The notes under the pieces are model-generated. The model ran no database searches, was not told the DNA's origin, and was given only the letters and a program-made list of their open reading frames with translations. Below are positions 44,496-52,656 of a DNA stretch of 64,000 bases, piece after piece. Made by a program: the position numbers and the translations under genes. Source of the stretch: Flavobacteriaceae bacterium (GTDB taxonomy: Bacteria; Bacteroidota; Bacteroidia; Flavobacteriales; Weeksellaceae). The stretch's first letter is position 1, and the number at the start of each line of letters is the position of its first letter. The stretch spans positions 28,089-92,088 of the forward strand of contig JAGLAZ010000006.1 of the NCBI GenBank assembly GCA_018260565.1, in the 5' to 3' direction.

Positions 44496-45701
44496 ATGAA
44501 ACATTATAAACTGAATTTCTTAGGCACACTGCTCATGTTTTTTTCTTGGGCGGTGAATGCGCAGAAAACAAAAGTGATGCGCGCCGCAATAGGAGTAACG
44601 AATGTAGAAAACCTTTGGGACACTATTGCATCTGCAGATTATATTGATGGAACAAAAAACCCTCAAAACCCTGCTTTCCACAGAAGTGTTCCCGTAGATT
44701 CTATAAAATATTTAGAGGTTTCTGGTACCTATACTGGTCCATGGAATGATGATGCTGTCCGGGGCAAAAAATATATCCGGAATCAGATCTTAAGTGAGGA
44801 TTTTACACCAAAAAGCGCTAAACATTATGGAAGTAGAATTTATTTTAGAAAATTGGCAAATCATTCTAAAGTAATTTCTGAATTAGGAAGAAAAGAAACC
44901 AATACAAACCCCGTAATTGTAGGTCTTATAGAGGTGGAAAACAGACAGGTGATTCAGGATCTGGTGCGCCAACCTGCCTTGGCTCAAAGCAATTATAAAA
45001 TTGTGCATTACAATTCCTATGATGCAAGAGGAATAGATGTAGCACTTATTTATCAGCCAAATCGTTTTGTTTTATTAGACTCTTACCAAAAAGAAATCGC
45101 AATTTTCGGTGAAGATGGAAAAAGGGAATATACTCGGGATCTTTTAGTAGCTAGAGGCTTACTGGATGGAGAGATGGTAGCTGTTTTTATGAATCACTGG
45201 CCTTCTCGGCGAGGTGGTGATGTTGCATCGCAACCTAGAAGAATTGCCGCCGCTACAGTATTAAAAAAAGAAATGGACGCATTGCGATTGCGTTTTCCAT
45301 CTATAAAATTAATAGCTATGGGAGATTTTAATGATGATCCCGTAAATATTTCAGTAAAGGATATTTTAAAGACTGTAGGAGATCCAGCCCAATTATCCGA
45401 AGAAAAACCCTACTATAATTTAATGTATAAACCTTTTAAAAGTGGTGTGGCTTCTCTGGCCTATAAGGATGCACCTAATCTTTTTGATCAAATTATAGTT
45501 AGTGCAAATCTGGTAAAAAATAGTGGCGATTTAACACATTATGGCGTGTTTAAATCTGAAATTTATGCACCTGATTACCTAAAAAATACTAATGGCCAAT
45601 GGAAAGGATACCCGTTTCGTTCTTGGGATGGAGATACCTTTACAGGTGGCTATAGCGACCATTTTCCAGCTGTTGTGGTATTACAAAAGTTTATTAAATA
45701 A
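44496..45701 (+). CDS. Secreted endonuclease/exonuclease/phosphatase family protein
   Basis: 401 residues. A signal peptide ends in WAVNAQ. The EEP fold follows: NVENLWDT near the start, VGLIEVENRQVI (metal-binding Glu), VALIYQPNRF, FMNHWPSRRGG (catalytic His), MGDFNDDPVN (Asp and Asn) and FDQIIVSANL, with a final YSDHFPAVVVL (Asp-His pair). This is the layout of secreted DNases and phosphodiesterases such as those next to DUF5689/lamin-tail proteins. It is expected to cut extracellular nucleic acid or a phosphodiester. Divergent from the TonB receptor operon across a 143-base region. Its probable terminator lies inside the convergent trpS gene. Confidence 0.9.
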   Translation: MKHYKLNFLGTLLMFFSWAVNAQKTKVMRAAIGVTNVENLWDTIASADYIDGTKNPQNPAFHRSVPVDSIKYLEVSGTYTGPWNDDAVRGKKYIRNQILSEDFTPKSAKHYGSRIYFRKLANHSKVISELGRKETNTNPVIVGLIEVENRQVIQDLVRQPALAQSNYKIVHYNSYDARGIDVALIYQPNRFVLLDSYQKEIAIFGEDGKREYTRDLLVARGLLDGEMVAVFMNHWPSRRGGDVASQPRRIAAATVLKKEMDALRLRFPSIKLIAMGDFNDDPVNISVKDILKTVGDPAQLSEEKPYYNLMYKPFKSGVASLAYKDAPNLFDQIIVSANLVKNSGDLTHYGVFKSEIYAPDYLKNTNGQWKGYPFRSWDGDTFTGGYSDHFPAVVVLQKFIK

Positions 45702-45703
45702 CA

Positions 45704-46672
45704 CTATACACCTAGTTTTTCGCGTACAGAGTCAAGTTTAGCCCGAGCAATTGTTCGGGTTTTTTCTGCCCCAGTCTTTAAAATCTGTTCCACCTCATCA
45801 GGACGGGAAATAAATTCAGTAAATAACTTTCTTTCCGTACAGAATTTGGTTAAAATCAAATCTAGTAATTCCTTTTTTGCATGGCCATATCCATAATTTC
45901 CAGCAATATATTTCCTTCGTAATTCATCAGTTTCTGATTCTAAGGCCAGCTGGCTGAACATTTTGTAAACCAGACAAGTATCCGGATTTTTAGGAGCCTC
46001 TAATGGCGTGGAATCAGTTTCTATACCCATTATTTGCTTTTTCAATTCCTTTTCGGGTAAAAATATGTTTACTGTATTGTTCCTACTCTTGGACATCTTA
46101 AATCCATCCGTTCCGGCAATTGTTTGAATTTCAGACTGTATAGCGGGCTGTGGTAATACAAATGTTTCACCCATCAGATAATTAAACCTTGATGCCACAT
46201 CCCGAGCCATCTCTATATGCTGAAGTTGGTCTTTACCTACCGGTACTATTTCCGCATCATATAATAAGATATCAGCTGCCATTAGCATGGGATAAGTGAA
46301 AAGCCCTGCATTCACATCCTGTAATCTATCTGCCTTATCTTTAAAAGAGTGTGCAAGCTCTAACCTAGAAAATGGAAAGAAATTACAGAGATACCAGAAC
46401 AATTCGCATACTTCTGGAATATCACTTTGACGATAAAAAAATGTTTTCTCAGGATTTAAACCGCATGCAAGCCATACAGCAGCGGTGTGGAAGGTGTTTT
46501 CTTTTAGTTGGGCAGCATCTTTTATTAATGTTAGGCTATGAAGATTAGCTATAAAGAGAAAAGTTTCGTTATCTTCCTTTTGGGCCAAATTAATGGCGGG
46601 CAAAATAGCACCTAAAAGGTTTCCTAAGTGTGGTATACCTGTAGATTGTATTCCTGTGAGTATTCTTGCCAT
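45704..46672 (-). CDS. trpS: Tryptophanyl-tRNA synthetase
   Basis: 322 residues, class I. The HIGH-like motif is PHLGN (14-18), within TGIQSTGIPHLGNLLGAI. The KMSKS loop reads GFKMSKSRNN near 190. MLMAADILLYDAEIVPVGKDQLQHIEMARDVA lies between. It charges tRNA-Trp. The 3' end is only two bases from the end of the nuclease gene, and its last codons carry a terminator for the opposite strand. A TATTTTTG box lies 22 bases upstream. Confidence 0.96.
   Translation of the reverse strand: MARILTGIQSTGIPHLGNLLGAILPAINLAQKEDNETFLFIANLHSLTLIKDAAQLKENTFHTAAVWLACGLNPEKTFFYRQSDIPEVCELFWYLCNFFPFSRLELAHSFKDKADRLQDVNAGLFTYPMLMAADILLYDAEIVPVGKDQLQHIEMARDVASRFNYLMGETFVLPQPAIQSEIQTIAGTDGFKMSKSRNNTVNIFLPEKELKKQIMGIETDSTPLEAPKNPDTCLVYKMFSQLALESETDELRRKYIAGNYGYGHAKKELLDLILTKFCTERKLFTEFISRPDEVEQILKTGAEKTRTIARAKLDSVREKLGV
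45742..45765 (+). terminator. Terminator of the nuclease gene, embedded in the trpS coding region
   Basis: CCCGAGC and GTTCGGG (one G-T pair) form a seven-pair stem around AATT, followed directly by TTTTTT on the plus strand. It lies 41 bases past the nuclease stop and within the last 20 codons of trpS. Confidence 0.75.
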
Positions 46673-46693
46673 GTCTTGTTAAAAAATAGTCTC

Positions 46694-46701
46694 CAAAAAT
46701 A
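46694..46701 (-). promoter_or_regulatory. -7 promoter box for trpS
   Basis: TATTTTTG on the minus strand, 21 bases before the start codon. Confidence 0.45.
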
Positions 46702-46754
46702 CAAAACACCGGGCTATATGAATTAATCGTAACGGGGTATGAAATAAATTGCTC

Positions 46755-46762
46755 TACTTTTG
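46755..46762 (+). promoter_or_regulatory. -7 promoter box for topA
   Basis: TACTTTTG, 19 bases before the topA ATG. It lies beyond the TTG at 46749 that would otherwise lengthen the gene. Confidence 0.5.
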
Positions 46763-46781
46763 CAAAAATGTTAGAAAATAT

Positions 46782-49382
46782 ATGCCCAAAAACTTAGTAA
46801 TTGTAGAATCCCCTGCCAAAGCAAAAACCATCGAAAAATTTTTGGGGAAAGATTTTACGGTAAAATCAAGTTTTGGCCATATTCGTGATCTTACAAAAAA
46901 AGGGATGGGGATAGATTTAGAAAGCTTTACACCCTCCTATGAAGTTTCGCCTGAGAAAACAAAGGTAGTATCGGATCTCCGTGCAGCAGCCAAATCTGCG
47001 GATATGGTTTGGCTTGCAAGTGATGAGGACCGAGAAGGTGAGGCTATTGCATGGCATCTAGAGGAGGTTTTAAAATTAAAACCAGAAAAAACCAAGCGGA
47101 TAGTTTTCCATGAGATTACCAAGAATGCCATTTTAAAAGCTATAGATAATCCGAGGGATGTAGATAGAAATTTGGTAAATGCCCAGCAAGCTCGCCGTGT
47201 TTTAGATAGAATAGTAGGATTTGAAATGTCTCCTGTTTTATGGAAAAAAATTAAATCAGGATTATCTGCCGGTAGGGTTCAAAGTGTAGCACTCCGTCTG
47301 GTAGTAGAGCGTGAAAAGGAAATCCGAGAGTTTACTTCTATATCTACCTTTAAAGTAGCTGCCCAATTTCTAACATCCACTAAAGATTTGCTACCCGCAA
47401 AATATAAAACGGAATTTTCCCAGCTTACAGAGGCTAAGAACTTTTTGGAAGCCTGCCAGAATGCTAATTTTAGTATTACTGATATTCAAAAAAAGCCGTC
47501 CGTGCGCCAGCCTTCGGCACCTTTTACCACCAGTACACTGCAACAGGAGGCAAGCCAACGATTAGGATATGGTGTAAGTACCACAATGAGACTTGCACAA
47601 AGCCTTTACGAAGAGGGATTTATTACTTATATGAGGACGGATAGTGTGAATCTTTCTCAAGAAGCTCTTACGCATGCAGAAAGTTTTATTACGTCAAACT
47701 TTGGTGGACAGTACAGTAGAAAAAAACAATATGTAGGTAAAAGTGCCAATGCACAAGAAGCACATGAGGCTATTCGCCCGACGGATTTTACGCTGAAAAC
47801 AGTTCCTAATGCGGTATTAAATCCTTTATACCAATTAATCTACAAGAGAACCATTGCATCCCAAATGACTCCCGCTCAATTAGAAAAAACTAAAGTGGAG
47901 ATCAGCGCATCTGAAATTCAGGATGTTTTTGAGGCAGAAGGTGAAATACTATTATTGGACGGATTCTTAAAAGTATACGGCTACGGTGGCGATGAAAAAT
48001 CAATGGATGTATTGCTTCCTCCCATCCAAAATGGAGAAAATTTAAATTATGTAAAAATCACAGCTCAAGAAAGATTCTCTCGTCCTCCAGCACGCTATAC
48101 GGAAGCAGGATTGGTAAAAAAATTAGAGGATTTAGGTATAGGTAGACCTTCTACTTATGCACCCACTATTCAAACCATCCAAAATAGAGGATATGTTTCT
48201 AAAGACGAAGTGGCTCCTAATACAAGGAAGGTAGAGACCATTGTTTTAGAAGACGGAAAAATAAGCCAAAGCGAGGAGCAAGAATCTTATGGAGGCGATA
48301 AAAACAAATTCGTTCCTACAGATATAGGGGTGGTGGTAACGGACTTTCTTACCACAAATTTTTCTGAAATTTTAGATTATGGCTTTACAGCCAGAGTAGA
48401 ACAGGAATTTGACGATATTGCCTCAGGTCATGGGAATTGGCAAGAGATGCTGGATGGTTTTTACAAAAAATTTCATCCTAAAATTAAGACTGTAGAAGAG
48501 CATGCTGACCGTGCCACCGGCGAGCGTCTTTTAGGTATAGACCCTAAATCTGGTAAAAATGTAATAACTAGGATTAGCCGTTTCGGGCCTGTAGTTCAGA
48601 TAGGTGATGGTGAAGGGGAGGAAAAACCTCTTTATGCCAGTCTTAGAACAGGGCAAAATATGGCAAGTCTTACACTAGAGGAAGCATTAGATTTATTTAA
48701 GCTTCCATTTGATCTTAACCCTGTAGATTCTCTTCCAGTAAGCGTAGGAGTGGGTAGATTTGGGCCCTATGTAAAGTGGGGCGAAAATTATATATCAGTG
48801 CCTAAGGGTGAAGATCCGTTAGACATTAACCAAAAAAGAGCAGAGGAGCTAATACAAGATAAAAAAATTGCCGACGCACCTATCAGCTCCTACAAAGGGG
48901 ATCCTATAACAAAGGGTTCTGGAAGGTTCGGGCCTTTTATAAAATATAAAGATATTTTCATTAATGTTCCTAAAAAGTATGATTTTGAAAATCTAAGTCA
49001 GAGCGATATTACGGAATTGGTAGAGGCAAAACTGGAGAAGGAAGCAAATCGATTTATCCAGCAATGGGAAAAAGAAAAAATTGCAGTAGAAAATGGACGA
49101 TGGGGCCCATTTATACGATTTGGAAAAAAAATGGTTAAGCTTCCCCGAAAAGAGGACGGAGAAAAATACGAATCTGAGGAGCTTAAAACTGTAAGCTTGG
49201 AGACAGTTCGAGGATGGCTGAAAGAAGCAGGAGAACTTACTGATAAACCTGAGGCTAAAAAAGCAAGTGTTAAAAAAGCAAGCGCTAAAAAGCCAGTTGG
49301 TAAAAAACCTGCAACGAAGAAACCAATAGTAAAGAAAACCGCCGTAAAAAATATTCCTTCAAAACCAAAAACCAGTAGGTAG
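46782..49382 (+). CDS. topA: DNA topoisomerase I
   Basis: 866 residues from the ATG at 46782; the upstream TTG reading is excluded by the promoter box. A Toprim domain (NLVIVESPAKAKTIEKFLG, then WLASDEDREGEAIAWHL with the acidic metal ligands) precedes the gate domains, with the active-site Tyr283 in FITYMRTDSVNLS. Instead of zinc-finger cysteines, the C-terminal region holds GRFGPYVKWG/GRFGPFIKYK/GRWGPFIRFG repeats, the topo C-like modules common in this phylum. A lysine-rich tail of about 45 residues, with KKxxxKK repeats like a histone H1 tail, ends the protein. It relaxes negative supercoils. Confidence 0.96.
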   Translation: MPKNLVIVESPAKAKTIEKFLGKDFTVKSSFGHIRDLTKKGMGIDLESFTPSYEVSPEKTKVVSDLRAAAKSADMVWLASDEDREGEAIAWHLEEVLKLKPEKTKRIVFHEITKNAILKAIDNPRDVDRNLVNAQQARRVLDRIVGFEMSPVLWKKIKSGLSAGRVQSVALRLVVEREKEIREFTSISTFKVAAQFLTSTKDLLPAKYKTEFSQLTEAKNFLEACQNANFSITDIQKKPSVRQPSAPFTTSTLQQEASQRLGYGVSTTMRLAQSLYEEGFITYMRTDSVNLSQEALTHAESFITSNFGGQYSRKKQYVGKSANAQEAHEAIRPTDFTLKTVPNAVLNPLYQLIYKRTIASQMTPAQLEKTKVEISASEIQDVFEAEGEILLLDGFLKVYGYGGDEKSMDVLLPPIQNGENLNYVKITAQERFSRPPARYTEAGLVKKLEDLGIGRPSTYAPTIQTIQNRGYVSKDEVAPNTRKVETIVLEDGKISQSEEQESYGGDKNKFVPTDIGVVVTDFLTTNFSEILDYGFTARVEQEFDDIASGHGNWQEMLDGFYKKFHPKIKTVEEHADRATGERLLGIDPKSGKNVITRISRFGPVVQIGDGEGEEKPLYASLRTGQNMASLTLEEALDLFKLPFDLNPVDSLPVSVGVGRFGPYVKWGENYISVPKGEDPLDINQKRAEELIQDKKIADAPISSYKGDPITKGSGRFGPFIKYKDIFINVPKKYDFENLSQSDITELVEAKLEKEANRFIQQWEKEKIAVENGRWGPFIRFGKKMVKLPRKEDGEKYESEELKTVSLETVRGWLKEAGELTDKPEAKKASVKKASAKKPVGKKPATKKPIVKKTAVKNIPSKPKTSR

Positions 49383-49391
49383 TTACCCGAT

Positions 49392-50489
49392 ATGGATATT
49401 GAGAATTTTTTTCGCTTGCCATCATCCTCCGCATCTATATTTCCGAAGGGTAGTGTGGGCTCTTATTTTGTGGACGAGTTAGATGCTGCACAAATTGTAT
49501 TTATTGGAATAGAAGAATACAGAAATCCCTTTATTGCAGAAGAAATAAATTCTCAAATCCCTGAATTACCCGACTTTATAACTACGTTTAAAGGACTCCA
49601 AGCCAGTATAGATTTTCCTTCAATGTATGATTGCGGAACCTTTATTTCAGGTAAAACTGTGGAAGATTCTCTTGCAATTCTAGGTGATATATTTCTAACA
49701 CTTGCAGAGTCTAATAAAATCCCCATTGTAGTAGGTGGGAGGGCAGATCTGTTGCTTACCTATGTGGAAAATGTATCTGAACATAAAAAAATAAATGTGC
49801 AACCCATCATTGTGGATTCTTATTTGAGTTTTGATGTTTATACAGATAAAGTCTCAGAAAAAAATTACCTCCACGCCCTATTAGAACATGAGCATATAGA
49901 ATCTGTGAGTGTAGCAGGACTTCAGGAATATTTAGTATCATCCGATATTAAAAAACTTTTTCATTCTTGTGGAGGTCACACGGCAAATCTTTCAGAAATT
50001 CTCCGTGATAGCGAGCATTTTGAGATTTTTTCTCGCACCTGCAATTTAGCTACAATATCCTTCCGAGCTATGGCTCAGGCTTATTCCCCACAAGGAGATG
50101 GACTTTTGCCAAATGGTCTTAGTCCGAGGGAAATCTGTAGTATTGCTAAAACTTTAGGTAGATTGGATACGTGTACAGCTTATTTCTTGCCCAATGCTTG
50201 TTCTGATAATTTTAGAATCAATCCACATTTAGTAGCGCAAATTTTATGGTACATTACTTCTGAAATAGGGCATAAAAGCCATATACCAACCGTCGAAGAT
50301 CTGGAAATTCATGGTGTAATGCTGGAGGAACTTCCTCTAATGTTTAAATACAATGCGTTGCGGGATGAATGGTGGTTTAGCCATGAAAAAGAGGCCATTT
50401 CGGTATTAAAACCCTGCTCAGAGAAGGATTATAATGCAGCGAGAAATGGCAAAATTAGTTCCAGAATTCAAACTTATTTATATTCATGA
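49392..50489 (+). CDS. Arginase/formimidoylglutamase-fold protein with lost metal ligands
   Basis: 365 residues. The order of segments follows the ureohydrolase fold, but each metal motif is broken. The GGDHS position reads GGRAD (115-119), DAHxD reads VDSYLSFD (141-148), and SxDxDxxDP reads SFRAMAQAYSP (223-233). The family's NGLSPREI (241-248) is intact, and LVAQILWYI matches the C-terminal helix. This looks like a non-catalytic relative, as I recall for Chryseobacterium-group homologues beside topA. The role is unknown. It starts nine bases after topA and overlaps the next glycosyltransferase gene by four bases, so it links topA to the polysaccharide cassette. Confidence 0.72.
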   Translation: MDIENFFRLPSSSASIFPKGSVGSYFVDELDAAQIVFIGIEEYRNPFIAEEINSQIPELPDFITTFKGLQASIDFPSMYDCGTFISGKTVEDSLAILGDIFLTLAESNKIPIVVGGRADLLLTYVENVSEHKKINVQPIIVDSYLSFDVYTDKVSEKNYLHALLEHEHIESVSVAGLQEYLVSSDIKKLFHSCGGHTANLSEILRDSEHFEIFSRTCNLATISFRAMAQAYSPQGDGLLPNGLSPREICSIAKTLGRLDTCTAYFLPNACSDNFRINPHLVAQILWYITSEIGHKSHIPTVEDLEIHGVMLEELPLMFKYNALRDEWWFSHEKEAISVLKPCSEKDYNAARNGKISSRIQTYLYS

Positions 50490-51499
50490 GGCTTTCTGTA
50501 ATAGTTCCTGTTTACAATACGGAAAAACATCTACGCGCATGTTTAGAAAGTATAGTTGCTGAGTTTGACACACTGGAAATGAACAGTTGCGAACTAATCT
50601 GTGTAGATGATGGCAGTACGGATGGTAGCGTGAAAATACTTGAAGAATTTCAAGATAGATTTTCTCAAAATATTAAAATTGTTTGTAAATCTAATGGAGG
50701 GTTAAGTAGTGCAAGAAACGCAGGACTGGCTCTCGCCAGTGGAAACTATATCGCTTTTATTGATTCTGATGATACCATTTCTCTGGGGATGTTTTCCGAA
50801 ATGCTGGAACTCGCTGAAAAAGAAGATTGTGATGTTGTGTTGTGCGATTTAGTAAAAACAGATGAGGAAAATAAAGAAATCCGTATCCTGCACCAGTTGC
50901 CTACATATCCAGCATCTTTTGCGCTGAAGGAATTTCCTATGGCATTCGCTGAGATGGGATTTTTTGCATGTAATAAAATATTTAAAAAACAGCTTTTTGT
51001 AGATGCTCAGTTTACAGAAGGAATTCATTTTGAAGATATTGATTTAATACCAAAACTTATACTTCAAGCGAAAAAAATAGGAAATATAAAGAAAGCCTTC
51101 TATAGGTACTACGAGAGGCAGGGAAGCATTAGCAAAACTCATACTGAAAAAGGGCTGAATATGCTGCGTGCGGTAGAAAGTGTGGCAGAATACTTTAAAC
51201 ATTCCAGACTACAAAATCATCAGGACGTTCTTCGGAACTTTATTATTCTTCAAGGTTTTTATTCGTTCGGGGCGTATTTGGCGTTTGTAAAAAATAAGGC
51301 TATTTTTAGCCAAATGTTTGGAGAAATGAGAGATCTTTTGAGGAACTATGATATTACTAAAAGAGACGTTTTACAGTATACCAGACATGGAAATTTATAT
51401 ATTGAGAGTCTAGGATTACCTAAAAAGATGTTTTATAAAAGTCTTTTAAGTTTACCACCCAATATTGTATTCCGTTTTACTAAGGCCTTCCAAAAATAA
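50486..51499 (+). CDS. Glycosyltransferase family 2
   Basis: 337 residues, GT-A fold. The N-terminal nucleotide-binding part is SVIVPVYNTEKHLRACLESI with CVDDGSTDGS (the first DxD-type motif), SSARNAGLALASGNYIAFIDSDDTIS (metal-binding DSDD), and a later FEDIDLIPKLIL with the ED catalytic base position. It transfers a sugar from a nucleotide donor to a lipid-linked acceptor at the cytoplasmic face. Donor unknown. It begins the exopolysaccharide cassette and is followed, 14 bases on, by the polymerase-like gene. Confidence 0.92.
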   Translation: MRLSVIVPVYNTEKHLRACLESIVAEFDTLEMNSCELICVDDGSTDGSVKILEEFQDRFSQNIKIVCKSNGGLSSARNAGLALASGNYIAFIDSDDTISLGMFSEMLELAEKEDCDVVLCDLVKTDEENKEIRILHQLPTYPASFALKEFPMAFAEMGFFACNKIFKKQLFVDAQFTEGIHFEDIDLIPKLILQAKKIGNIKKAFYRYYERQGSISKTHTEKGLNMLRAVESVAEYFKHSRLQNHQDVLRNFIILQGFYSFGAYLAFVKNKAIFSQMFGEMRDLLRNYDITKRDVLQYTRHGNLYIESLGLPKKMFYKSLLSLPPNIVFRFTKAFQK

Positions 51500-51513
51500 G
51501 AAGAGCTACATCA

Positions 51514-52656
51514 ATGCCAATTCTTCATTACATATATATTCTCATTTTTCTGCTGCTGGTAGTTGGTAGTGCGTATGAAATATTTATTGAAAAAAAGAAG
51601 AATAAATATTTTTGTATAGGAGTAGTAATATTACTCATTATTGCTACAGGATTTAGAGTAAATGTAGGACCAGATTATCCTATTTACCGTAATCTTTTTG
51701 TGGGATTTTCTTTATTTACAGACTATTCCGAGGTATTACAAAAAGCATTGTTTCAGCAGACGGATGAGGAAATAGAGTGGCTTTATGTCCTTCTAAACAA
51801 GCTTATTTTTGATGTAGGACTGCCCTTTTATATAGTCACTTTAATAATGGCTATCATTGCTATGAGCCTCAAGGTAAAAACTATGTTTCAATACTTGGAA
51901 TATCCAGTATTAGGGATTTTTTTTTACTTTATGCCCGTTATGTTTTTTGAAGATTCTGGGCAGATGCGCCAAGGAATCGGAATAGCGATTTGTGTTTTTA
52001 GTTTTAGATACATCATTAAAAGGAATTTACTGGCCTTTATGGTTTGTATCTATATAGCTCTTAGTTTTCATAAAACCAGTATTGTATTTGTTCCTGCTTA
52101 TTGGATTGTAAAGATTCCAATGAATAGAATTCGGATCGTTTTAGTGCTTTTGGTAGGAGTGTTAATAAGCCCCTTTGGTGTTTTCAAATTGTTTTCTGGA
52201 GTTATGGATTTTCTTACACCTTCGGAAGTAAATTCGGCTTATGCTGGGTACATTAAGGATGCAGGAGAAGGAACCATTTTGGAATCAGGTCTCAATGATG
52301 TTATTAAGCTGGGATATATATTTCTTTTAGTGCGGTACGATAAAGAAGCCTGTGCAAAAGTCCCATATTACGAGTATATGAGGAATTTAGGAGTCTTTGG
52401 CCTTTTCATATTCTATATAATGAGGACTAATGCTATCTTTGCTATTAGGCTACCAGGTGTATACATGTTTTTTTTAATTATGTTTTGTATGCCCTCTATT
52501 GTTTTTGCTGTTAAGGATACTGCCAAAAAAACGCTTTATGTAATTATTATGGTTTATTTTTCGATTATGTTTTTTCACTTTGCAAGAATATCAGGAGATA
52601 GCCTAAATTTTACAATAGGAAAATATAAAAACGTACTTTGGGACGGCTATGAATAG
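51514..52656 (+). CDS. EpsG-family membrane protein, probable polysaccharide polymerase
   Basis: 380 residues with ten or more membrane segments. The family's conserved opening is present: TGFRVNVGPDYPIYRNLF after the second segment, then EWLYVLLNKLIF, and GQMRQGIGIAICVFSFRYI in the middle. EpsG and Wzy-like proteins join lipid-linked repeat units into long chains on the outer face of the cytoplasmic membrane. It lies between the GT2 gene and the WecA-like gene (eight-base overlap with the latter), matching a Wzy-type cassette. Confidence 0.85.
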   Translation: MPILHYIYILIFLLLVVGSAYEIFIEKKKNKYFCIGVVILLIIATGFRVNVGPDYPIYRNLFVGFSLFTDYSEVLQKALFQQTDEEIEWLYVLLNKLIFDVGLPFYIVTLIMAIIAMSLKVKTMFQYLEYPVLGIFFYFMPVMFFEDSGQMRQGIGIAICVFSFRYIIKRNLLAFMVCIYIALSFHKTSIVFVPAYWIVKIPMNRIRIVLVLLVGVLISPFGVFKLFSGVMDFLTPSEVNSAYAGYIKDAGEGTILESGLNDVIKLGYIFLLVRYDKEACAKVPYYEYMRNLGVFGLFIFYIMRTNAIFAIRLPGVYMFFLIMFCMPSIVFAVKDTAKKTLYVIIMVYFSIMFFHFARISGDSLNFTIGKYKNVLWDGYE

